Origin: Saprospiraceae bacterium
Lineage (GTDB): Bacteria; Bacteroidota; Bacteroidia; Chitinophagales; Saprospiraceae
DNA: 63,349 nt
Direction: 5' to 3'
NCBI GenBank assembly: GCA_020628645.1
Contig: JAHDES010000035.1
Span: 1 to 63,349, forward strand
In this document: positions 1 through 6,952 of the stretch, in pieces
How the letters are laid out: the number at the start of each line of letters is the position of its first letter
How positions within the stretch are numbered: position 1 is the stretch's first letter
Translations under genes and position numbers: made by a program
Notes under the pieces: generated by a model
The model's input: only the letters and a program-made list of their open reading frames with translations
The model's database searches: none
What the model was told of the DNA's origin: nothing

Positions 1-2
1 CA

Positions 3-68
3 GGAGGACATGTATTTGGAATGATGTTAAACTTTTTTGAAGATGCTTATAAGTTTAAATCAAAATAA
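3..68 (+). CDS. C-terminal tail of a gene cut by the window edge
   Basis: The third frame is open from the first base and ends in TAA, encoding about 21 residues that begin GGHVFG and end YKFKSK. GGH near a C-terminus is seen in alpha/beta hydrolases and S9 peptidases, but this is too short to assign. The next recognisable sequence downstream is a decayed S41 peptidase, so this tail may itself belong to a broken gene. Confidence 0.3.
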   Translation, partial: GGHVFGMMLNFFEDAYKFKSK

Positions 69-71
69 GTG

Positions 72-970
72 AAAAGTAAAATTCTGCAGCTAACAATATA
101 TATCAGATCATATCTATTCGTACCTCAGAGAGACGATCGATATAATCCACCGTTGTAGCTCATTAATTCAAAATCACCTGTTCTCAAGAATATCGGCTGG
201 TACTACTGGTTGGATGAGTGCAAGAGCAAATGTGATGAGTCTTCAAGGTCCAGAAAATACAGAATTTAAAATTGAAATTGATAATGAAATAATTAGATTA
301 AATAGAGATAGAATTTCTTCTCCTCGAGAGTCAATCATAAATAGTAGAGACATTGAATATGAGTTTTTAAGTGACAATATAGTTTACTTACAATTATGTT
401 CTATTGATAAAGATACTATTTCCAAGCTATTGCCTTTTATTGAGAAAGCAAATGGCATTATTTGTGACATGAGAGGTTATCCTGCGAGTGATCATGGCTT
501 TATTTTTCACTTCTTAAGTGAGAACGACACATCAAAAGTGTGGATAAAAACACCAAAAATAATTTATCCAGATCAAGAAAGACTAATAGGCTATGAAGAA
601 TCAGGATGAGAAATAGAAGCTAAAAAACCATATTTAGGAAATAAAAACATAGTATTTATTATTGACGGAAGAATTGTAAGTGCTGGAGAAAGTTATATGA
701 GTTTTGTTGAAGGATACAAATTGGGCACTATAGTAGGACAACCAACAGCAGGAACAAATGGCATGGTTAATGGATTTTTATTATTGGGTGGTTATCACAT
801 AAACTTCACAGCGATGAAAGTAGTTAAACATGATGGAAGTCAACATCATGGTATTGGAATAATTCCTGATATTTATGTCTATAAAACTCTTGAAGGAGTC
901 AGATTAGGTAAAGATGAGTTTTTAGAAAAAGCTATTGATGTGGTTAAAAGAAAATCTGCTGCTAACAATA
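72..970 (+). repeat. imperfect direct repeat bracketing the S41 pseudogene
   Basis: Bases 72-98 (AAAAGTAAAATTCTGC then AGCTAACAATA) recur at 946-970 with two one-base indels and one mismatch. Weaker similarity continues for some tens of bases after both copies. The second copy encodes the last codons of the S41 reading frame, so the first copy looks like the 3' end of a lost tandem paralogue. Confidence 0.55.
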
Positions 971-975
971 GATAA
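94..975 (+). pseudogene. S41 (tail-specific protease-like) peptidase pseudogene
   Basis: One frame runs from just after the TAA at 91-93 to the TAA at 973-975 and is interrupted only by TGA at 607-609. The N-terminal part carries an ISAGTTGW segment typical of secreted Bacteroidota S41 proteins. After the stop come IIDGRIVSAGES, with the probable catalytic Ser in the SAGE context, then GQPTAGTNG and DGSQHHGIGIIPDI, all S41 core motifs. The TGA could arise from TGG by one base change, since the surrounding residues GYEESG and EIEAKK fit the family without a gap. The 5' part, including any signal peptide, is missing. A restart ATG at 697 would give only 92 residues containing the catalytic half without its partner region. 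I infer a nonfunctional remnant. Confidence 0.75.
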
Positions 976-1035
976 GATCGCATATCCTCCTTCATCGGAA
1001 ATGACGACTGATCATAGACCGTTCTATGCATGAAA

Positions 1036-1071
1036 TACACAAATTTATGGTTCGACCCATTAATTTGTGTA
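1036..1071. repeat. inverted repeat, 15-bp arms with one mismatch
   Basis: The arms TACACAAATT...ATGG and CCAT...AATTTGTGTA pair around the loop TTCGAC with one T-T mismatch. It lies between the S41 pseudogene and an IS110 remnant. No clean T-run follows on either strand, so a terminator is only possible. It may be residue of a mobile element. Confidence 0.5.
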
Positions 1072-1201
1072 CCCTTTTGAAACAACTATTTTTTAATTGG
1101 GATAATTGTTTGGAGACAGCAAATTATTTTGAGTTTTTAAAAAAACACGATAAGGCAAATCACTATTATCAAAGATGTCTGAATACCGCTTCGTCAGATA
1201 A

Positions 1202-1390
1202 ACTACCTTAATTAAAACAAAGAATGAGTTGTCTCACTATTATCAGCGTAAAATACAACAAGGGAAAGATCATCTGATGATTATTAATGCCATGAGAAAT
1301 AAACTCATCCTCAGAGTCTTTGCTGTAGTAAGAAATAACACTATATATCAAAAAAATCTTAACTTAATTAATAGTTTGGATAAACCATAG
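1202..1390 (+). pseudogene. IS110-family transposase, C-terminal remnant
   Basis: The second frame is open from 1202 to TAG at 1388-1390 and encodes KNELSHYYQRKIQQGKD, INAMRNKLILRVFAVVRNN and IYQKN. This matches the C-terminal end of IS110/IS1111 transposases (a YY-RK segment, then N-R-KL--R-FAVV). No DEDD catalytic N-terminal half is present upstream and a stop precedes the segment, so only the tail survives. It shares the locus with an S41 pseudogene, marking a decayed insertion region. Confidence 0.65.
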
Positions 1391-1466
1391 AAAACGGTAT
1401 AAGTCAATCATATGGACTTTTCCATAGATCATTCTTTGATTTAAGTTTGTCATGATAAAAGTAGGA

Positions 1467-1652
1467 TTAGCCCTTCTTGATGTAATGTCCTCGTTTGACG
1501 CGTTTGATGTGAGGATCTTCGTTGAGGAGTTTCTTGATTTGAAACCAACCGAGGCCTGCTTCTTCTCCAATCTGGTGGGCTTTTGGAGTAGTAAATTCAT
1601 TTGGGAGGGCTTTGATGAAATCATTTACTTTTTCTTGATAGTTTTTCTTCAT
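1467..1652 (-). CDS. small HTH-like protein or detached C-terminal domain
   Basis: The 61-residue reading frame starts MKKNYQEKVNDFIKALP and contains FTTPKAHQIGEEAG followed by IKKLLNEDPHIKRVKRGHY. This looks like the winged-helix tail of Bacteroidota primase/helicase-like proteins (DUF3987 type). An in-frame TAG lies three codons upstream of the ATG, so the frame does not extend further. It may be a real small DNA-binding protein or a remnant like its decayed neighbours. The identification is weak. Confidence 0.35.
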   Translation of the reverse strand: MKKNYQEKVNDFIKALPNEFTTPKAHQIGEEAGLGWFQIKKLLNEDPHIKRVKRGHYIKKG

Positions 1653-1763
1653 TAATTGCTAAACTATTGAGTAATGTATAAAAAGGGAGAAATCCCCATT
1701 TTTGGTTAACCAAATTTTTAACAAGATAAGAAATTCTTCAAAAAACGTATAACTCAAAATCTT

Positions 1764-3038
1764 TTAAAATCGCCAGCCCAATCCTAATTCGATCTGTTGG
1801 ACGGGATAAAGGCGTTCTGTGAGATTGATTTCTCCCTTAAATTGAGCATCTAAATATAAACGTGCTGAAGGCGAAAACCGAAGAGTCGTTTGATAAAACG
1901 TACGATACCTAAGATTCTTCTGTTCTTCATTTACAGGATCATTAATAAGAACTGAATCTTCATTTCTACTAAAAAGATTTTGAGGCCGAAAACTAAATGC
2001 AGGAGCAATACTTCCCACCATCGCCCATTTGGGAGTCAGCTGATAGGATAATTCTATTGGCAAACTTATGGCGTGAAAATTAGTTGTTGCAATCTTATAA
2101 TCGCTGGATTGTTCTATAGTAGTTGAAGTATTTGGTGTACCTCCTGATGCTGGAGTAGCCGTAGAAGTATCCTCATTTTCTATAGAATTATCAAATAAGG
2201 TTGCATCTTGAGCAGTACTCAGTGCAAAACTATTTCCATGATTAAATTGAAATGCTGTATAATTTAATCCCGTCTCCAAGCTCCATTTTCGTTTATGTAA
2301 AAGGCGATAAAATGCGCCCAAATTATATGAGTTCCAATGATTGCCCACTCCCGCACCTAGACGCATAGAAAAATCATGTACGCGGATCTTTGTTGTTTCG
2401 AGCTTTAATAAATCATTTATTTCTTGAGGAGCTGAATCATTTACTACATTGGTTAAAGCAGAATTTGGAATTCTTGGACTTGTAATCTTCTCTTTTTTTA
2501 TCGTAGATTTTGTGTCGTTCACCCCTTCTGTTATTTCATTTGTAGTGGATAAAGATGCTTCTTCTATAAGGGATTTATTTGATACAGTTTTTGTTATTTC
2601 ATTGGAAATTGATGATTCTTGTGGAAGTGCAGGTTTTGAATTATTTGTTGTTATGGGAATAATAGATTGAGTTTTAACTACTGTGTTTGGAGTTGTTGTT
2701 TTTGATTTTATACGTTCTTGATTCGTTTCATTCGTAGTTAAAACAGAAGTTCCTTCTTGAATGTCATTTGTTAGAGGTTCTGTTTTAATTTCTTCTTGTA
2801 CTGGCGGAGTTTCAATTGCAGCTTGATGCAAATCAGGTGCTTTTTCTGGTGTAGAAGAATGATTCTTTTGATGCCAAAATAATGTGATCGAAACACCTAA
2901 AGCAATCCCCATACCGATCCCTAACAACCAAAACCAAAAGGGACGGCGTTTATTTTCTTCTTGAGGCATTTCCTTGTCGAGTAGCGTTGCCATAGCCTCC
3001 CAACTGGCATCTTCCCATTGTTTTAAATTATCTTGCAT
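1764..3038 (-). CDS. anti-sigma-like protein with inner-membrane helix and C-terminal outer-membrane beta-barrel (Dma-like)
   Basis: 424 residues. The N-terminal ~32 residues are cytosolic in character (WEAMATLLDKEMP then KRRP). A single hydrophobic helix spans about residues 33-55, and a Thr/Ser/Glu-rich linker without predicted structure runs to about 215. The last ~200 residues alternate like beta strands and end in the aromatic LGLGWRF, an outer-membrane barrel signature. There is no cleavable signal peptide. The gene overlaps the upstream ECF sigma factor by 11 bases, so the two are translationally coupled. This layout matches dual-membrane-spanning anti-sigma factors (Dma) described in Bacteroides, in which one polypeptide reaches from cytosol to outer membrane. 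Binding of the neighbouring sigma factor by the N-terminal head is inferred. Confidence 0.75.
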   Translation of the reverse strand: MQDNLKQWEDASWEAMATLLDKEMPQEENKRRPFWFWLLGIGMGIALGVSITLFWHQKNHSSTPEKAPDLHQAAIETPPVQEEIKTEPLTNDIQEGTSVLTTNETNQERIKSKTTTPNTVVKTQSIIPITTNNSKPALPQESSISNEITKTVSNKSLIEEASLSTTNEITEGVNDTKSTIKKEKITSPRIPNSALTNVVNDSAPQEINDLLKLETTKIRVHDFSMRLGAGVGNHWNSYNLGAFYRLLHKRKWSLETGLNYTAFQFNHGNSFALSTAQDATLFDNSIENEDTSTATPASGGTPNTSTTIEQSSDYKIATTNFHAISLPIELSYQLTPKWAMVGSIAPAFSFRPQNLFSRNEDSVLINDPVNEEQKNLRYRTFYQTTLRFSPSARLYLDAQFKGEINLTERLYPVQQIELGLGWRF

Positions 3039-3588
3039 AAGTGCTACTTGAGTTGTAATTGTGAATCATTTCTTGTAATAATTTACGTGCATTTGATAAA
3101 TGCCATTTTGAGGTGCCTACACTAATATCTAGCTGTAATGCGATTTCTTTATGGGAATAGCCCTCTATCGCATACTTTCGAAATACGTTTGCAGAAGCAT
3201 TGGGCAATTGACGAATCATTTGATGAATATCCTCTAAATACATATTGCTGGTAGCAGTTTCTCGAATGATTTCATCTCGATCCTCAAAGACTAAAAAATG
3301 AATGTACTTTTGGTTCTTTTTAAAATGGTCGGCTAAACTGTGATAGACGAGTTTTCGTATCCACCCTTCTAGTGATCCTTTAAATTCAAAAAGATGTAGC
3401 TTTTTAAATACGCGTAAAAACCCATCATTGATAATCAGCATAATTGTGTCTTCATCATGAGTATACCGATAGCACATCTGCCGCATGCTCGGATAGAATT
3501 GACGATACAATCGTTCCTGAAAGAAACGATCATTTCGAACACAACCCTCGACGAGTTCTTTTTCGGTATAAGCTGATTTCTTGGGCAT
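3028..3588 (-). CDS. ECF RNA polymerase sigma-70 factor
   Basis: 186 residues with region 2 at about residues 25-95 (FYPSMRQMCYRYTHDED, then INDGFLRVFKKL and a W-rich FKGSLEGWIRKLVYH segment). Region 4 lies at about 120-175 (LPNASANVFRKYAIEGYSHK followed by EIALQLDISVGTSKWHLSNA). The length and order fit extracytoplasmic-function sigma factors. Its 3' end overlaps the anti-sigma/barrel gene, the usual place for a cognate anti-sigma. A REP-like inverted repeat lies just upstream. The target regulon is not visible here, though outer-membrane genes next door are candidates. Confidence 0.92.
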   Translation of the reverse strand: MPKKSAYTEKELVEGCVRNDRFFQERLYRQFYPSMRQMCYRYTHDEDTIMLIINDGFLRVFKKLHLFEFKGSLEGWIRKLVYHSLADHFKKNQKYIHFLVFEDRDEIIRETATSNMYLEDIHQMIRQLPNASANVFRKYAIEGYSHKEIALQLDISVGTSKWHLSNARKLLQEMIHNYNSSSTYAR

Positions 3589-3624
3589 AGAGATGGTTCT
3601 CTGCTTATCGGGTTTAAATAAAAG

Positions 3625-3682
3625 GAGTAGGGCGGGCTTTAGCCTGTCTTTGATTAGGTACAGACTAAAGTCTGTCCTACTC
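3625..3682. repeat. REP-like imperfect inverted repeat
   Basis: The left arm GAGTAGGGCGGGCTTTAGCC and right arm CAGACTAAAGTCTGTCCTAC are near reverse complements around a short AT loop. Each arm is itself partly palindromic around CTTTAG/CTAAAG. GC content is well above the flanks. It sits 5' of the sigma factor and 3' of the outer-membrane protein gene, so it may act as a terminator or mRNA stabiliser. Confidence 0.6.
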
Positions 3683-3700
3683 TTTTTAACAAATTTATAT

Positions 3701-4456
3701 TTAATACAAAAGTCCTATTCGTATCACTGCACGATTGTAGTTCATTTCATGTGTTTGAACATCCCAGCTTCGATAGACAAAAGTGCCTGATTGGAATTTG
3801 ACCCCAAAATCTAAGGTGAAATTCGCACCATTAGAGCCACCAAATCTGAACCCCATCGCTGGATAAATTAAAGCCCCTCCTTTCGCTTCTATAATATTAC
3901 GATCTTCATCTTGAAAAGCAGAGCCATACCCCACACTCAAGGCATAATAAGGAGACATTCTTTTTTGCATCAAATAACCACGTGCTTCTGCGAAGGTTTG
4001 TAAAAAACGTTGTCCACTATCCATATAATAATAATCCATCCCCATACCAATTCCAACACCCAACCAACGATTAAATTGGTAGCCACTCGTATGAGTAAAC
4101 CCAAGCCCGGTTTCATTGTAGTTTCTATAAGCAGAACGACCCGTATTTATATGTCCACTAGTAAAATGATAAACCCCTTTTTCTCTAAATTGATAAGGTT
4201 TTCGCACCTTATTTTTTTTATTATCAGCTCCTCCTTGTATGATTTTTCTGACGTTTTTATCATCTAACAGGAGCATATTTCCATTCGTCATTTGTAGTTG
4301 GACTTGTTCCCCAGGGATATAATCCATAATTGTTCCTCGAAAGACACTACCATTCTTCATATAAACAGCATCTGAGGCTGAAGTCCCTTCTTGTGCCATC
4401 ATTTGTAAAAAAGAAAGCAAACAACAACTCAATATTAAAATGATTTTCTTTTGCAT
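3701..4456 (-). CDS. outer-membrane beta-barrel protein, unknown function
   Basis: 251 residues. The N-terminal signal peptide (MQKKIILILSCCLLSFLQ, cleavage near MAQEG) is followed by a short domain with MKNGSVFRGTIMDYIPGEQ and MLLLDDKNVRKI, a pattern seen in many Bacteroidota envelope proteins. The remaining ~160 residues are Gly/Tyr-rich alternating strands (GVGIGMGMDYYYM, YALSVGYGSAF) ending in a hydrophobic strand with a terminal Tyr. The protein probably spans the outer membrane. It lies between the LVIVD lipoprotein and the sigma/anti-sigma pair in the same orientation, making it a plausible regulated target. The ligand or cargo is unknown. Confidence 0.7.
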   Translation of the reverse strand: MQKKIILILSCCLLSFLQMMAQEGTSASDAVYMKNGSVFRGTIMDYIPGEQVQLQMTNGNMLLLDDKNVRKIIQGGADNKKNKVRKPYQFREKGVYHFTSGHINTGRSAYRNYNETGLGFTHTSGYQFNRWLGVGIGMGMDYYYMDSGQRFLQTFAEARGYLMQKRMSPYYALSVGYGSAFQDEDRNIIEAKGGALIYPAMGFRFGGSNGANFTLDFGVKFQSGTFVYRSWDVQTHEMNYNRAVIRIGLLY

Positions 4457-4477
4457 AATTGTTCGTTTATTAGGGTT

Positions 4478-5767
4478 TTAACGGATAACTTCAATTTTAG
4501 ATAATTCTTTCAAATTGTTTGGATTGGAACTATCATATTGATAAAATCCATCATCTCCAATAACTAAAATAACATCTTTATTAGGAATTGCAATGACATC
4601 ATAGGTATGAAAACCATCAATTTTATCTGTTCGATTTAAATCGTTAATATCACTTACATCAAAAACTTTTAAACCATGAGCACCATCACACAAAAATAAA
4701 TGATCGCCTTTTACCGATAGTCCATGTGGATTTTCCATACTGTGGGAAGCTAATAATCTAGGATTAAAAATATCTTCTACATCAATAATATCTAATTGAT
4801 TGATAAATCCTTCGCAAAACGTGCCATCTCTTAAAGTCACATAGGCAATATCATTTTGAACAAAAACTGGATCACATGCCCGTGCATGCTGAAATTCTGA
4901 GGCATAGCTTGGATTACTTGGATTAGAATTATCAAAGATGAACAAACCCGATTCAGAACCGATAAATAATTTATCTTGATAAGGAAAAATCGTTTCAATT
5001 CCCCAGCCTACATTTACGGTATTATTTAAGGATGGATTATTTTTATCCGTTACATCAAAAACACTCAAATTAAACTCATCTACGGTATACAAAAAGCAAT
5101 CATAAATGGTAAAACGAGCAAATGAACCACCAATACCTGCTGGTGCAGCCTGTCCACCACTTGATTGAGTACTAATTCCTCCGCCACTTGCTGGGATAGC
5201 TGCATCTGCATTCGCGAAAAATACATCTTCTTCCCAAAACCAGCCCCAACCCCAACGTGGGTCATTGCAATCTATGGTTCGTGTAATTTCGGTTTCATCA
5301 TAATATACTAAATGTCCTAATTCTTCATGTAGTGTAATTGAGTTGAATACATTTTCGGTACGACTTAATACACTAGGTAATTCAGGATTAGAAAAATCAA
5401 CTGCCAATAAATCAATATAATTATCAGCATACAATACATTTTCTTTGATTGCCATATCTACATTACCAGGGATTTTGATGAAGGCTACCTTGGTAGGATT
5501 TTCAGAATCTGCATTATTGATGACGTGAATTCCTTCTCGTCTTTCATTGATGAGTAAATAATCACCATAGTAATAAATCTTACCGGGATTGACTAACTCT
5601 TGTGGCCCCAATATCTGAATATCGGTACGGATTTCATCCAATGTTTTGTATACTGGTGTAAACTGAACAAATGTTTGTGTTCCTTCACAAGTATCTTTTA
5701 AGCACGATTGAAAGCTAAATGCTACACTTAGAATTAAAATCCAATTAAATAAATTCCATTGTTTCAT
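4478..5767 (-). CDS. LVIVD-repeat beta-propeller lipoprotein
   Basis: 429 residues. A lipobox FQSC lies near residue 22 after a hydrophobic leader, so lipidation and envelope attachment are likely. The body contains blades of LVIVD type: YYYGDYLLINERREGIHVIN, DNYIDLLAVDFSNPELP, VDEFNLSVFDVTDKNNP, GSESGLFIFDNSNPSNP, LDIIDVEDIFNP and GAHGLKVFDVSDIND. The G-HVIN/VFDVS-NP pattern repeats about every 45-60 residues. This family is abundant on Bacteroidota cell surfaces and has no known catalytic activity. A low-complexity Gly/Ser/Ala insert lies near residues 190-205. Confidence 0.85.
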   Translation of the reverse strand: MKQWNLFNWILILSVAFSFQSCLKDTCEGTQTFVQFTPVYKTLDEIRTDIQILGPQELVNPGKIYYYGDYLLINERREGIHVINNADSENPTKVAFIKIPGNVDMAIKENVLYADNYIDLLAVDFSNPELPSVLSRTENVFNSITLHEELGHLVYYDETEITRTIDCNDPRWGWGWFWEEDVFFANADAAIPASGGGISTQSSGGQAAPAGIGGSFARFTIYDCFLYTVDEFNLSVFDVTDKNNPSLNNTVNVGWGIETIFPYQDKLFIGSESGLFIFDNSNPSNPSYASEFQHARACDPVFVQNDIAYVTLRDGTFCEGFINQLDIIDVEDIFNPRLLASHSMENPHGLSVKGDHLFLCDGAHGLKVFDVSDINDLNRTDKIDGFHTYDVIAIPNKDVILVIGDDGFYQYDSSNPNNLKELSKIEVIR

Positions 5768-5866
5768 AAGGAATACTAGTTTTACTTTTTAAATAAATTT
5801 TTCTTGAATTAGACTCACTTAGTGAGACAGTAAGAAATATAGAAAAGGTTGGGTAGGAGAGAAAAA

Positions 5867-6952
5867 TCATTTTGATTTTATTGAAAAAGCTACTGTTTTA
5901 ACGGATTTTGCTATAAAATCTGAGGTGATTTCTTGGGTTAAAATCATGTCTTTTGCCTGCTCTAACTCAAAAACTTCTGGCATAGATCGAATTGTACCTA
6001 TCGGAATACGATGCTGATGAAAAAGGGGTAATAAGACATCATGTTTCCAATTTAAAAAAGCTATTTGAAGCAATTCTACTAAAATAGTCCGATGTTTAAG
6101 ACGATTAACATTAGAATTAAATCGTTCATCTTTTTCTAAATTTTCAACTTTTAAAACGCGACAAAGTTCTTGCCATTGTCGCGCTGTTCCAACTGCCAGA
6201 ATAATTGATTTTTGATCTTTAGTATAGAAAACATCGCCATAAGGTGCAATATTTGGATGTTGCGATCCCATAGCTTGGGGAATGTGGCCCACATTTAACC
6301 AATTTCCAGCCTGATTTGCCAAGGAAGCAATCGCCGCTTCTAACAAAGATGTTTTTACACTACTCCCCTTTCCTGTTTTATATTTATGCAAAAGCGCCAT
6401 CAAAATACCTTCTTTTAGTTGATGCGCTGCCAAAATATCTATGAGCGCAACAGGCATCTTCACAGGAGGACGATCAGGTTCACCGCACATATACAAGAAA
6501 CCCGCTTCTGCTTGTAAAACCATATCAAATGCAGGACGATTGGAATCATCGCCAAAAGCAGATAAATGAGCAAAAATATGATTTGGATTTATTTCACGAA
6601 TGCTCGTTTCGTCTACATTTAATTTTTTTGCGGTGGCTTGATTGTAATTACTGATAACAATATCTGCTTCTCTTAAATGAGTTTTTAAAAGATTATAATC
6701 CCTTTCATCTGTTAAGTCTAATAATAAAGCTTGCTTGGCATAATTAACACTACAATAATACGAAGACAAAGGCGTGTCAGGAGATTCAGTTTTCAATCGC
6801 CAATGACGCGTCATATCACCACCAGTTTTTTTATTTTCAATTTTGATAACGGTCGCTCCCATTTCCGCAAAGAAACTTCCTACGGCTGGCCCCGCTAAGA
6901 CACTTGCCAGTTCTACTATTTTTAAATCTTGAAAGAAAGTGGTGAGTTGCAT
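5867..6952 (-). CDS. CaiB/BaiF-family (class III) CoA-transferase
   Basis: 361 residues covering the family's N-terminal core: KIVELASVLAGPAVGSFFAEMGA, near residues 11-33, is the signature opening (shown here only in part). Motifs for CoA binding follow (EADIVISNYN, HLSAFG). The candidate catalytic Asp is D172 in VALIDILAAH, aligned with Asp169 of formyl-CoA transferase. The protein is somewhat shorter than the usual ~400 residues. The enzyme would move CoA between an acyl-CoA and a free acid, but the substrate cannot be read from sequence. Its ATG overlaps the stop of the upstream helicase gene by one base (TAATG), so the two are coupled although functionally unrelated. Confidence 0.88.
   Translation of the reverse strand: MQLTTFFQDLKIVELASVLAGPAVGSFFAEMGATVIKIENKKTGGDMTRHWRLKTESPDTPLSSYYCSVNYAKQALLLDLTDERDYNLLKTHLREADIVISNYNQATAKKLNVDETSIREINPNHIFAHLSAFGDDSNRPAFDMVLQAEAGFLYMCGEPDRPPVKMPVALIDILAAHQLKEGILMALLHKYKTGKGSSVKTSLLEAAIASLANQAGNWLNVGHIPQAMGSQHPNIAPYGDVFYTKDQKSIILAVGTARQWQELCRVLKVENLEKDERFNSNVNRLKHRTILVELLQIAFLNWKHDVLLPLFHQHRIPIGTIRSMPEVFELEQAKDMILTQEITSDFIAKSVKTVAFSIKSK

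Noticed and set aside
72-98. Integron attC-like site (GCTAAC core)
   Set aside because: No GTTRRRY partner or attC fold, and the sequence is explained by homology to the S41 gene end at 946-970.
1036-1071. GGTTCGACCC inside a hairpin, resembling a tRNA T-arm
   Set aside because: The arms pair as one long stem around TTCGAC, with no acceptor, D or anticodon arms nearby.
1026-1211. 61-codon frame with a TPR-like ANYFEFLKKHDKANHYYQ segment
   Set aside because: It overlaps the inverted repeat and the start of the IS110 remnant, has no family match beyond a few residues and no start signal. Too weak to list as a gene.
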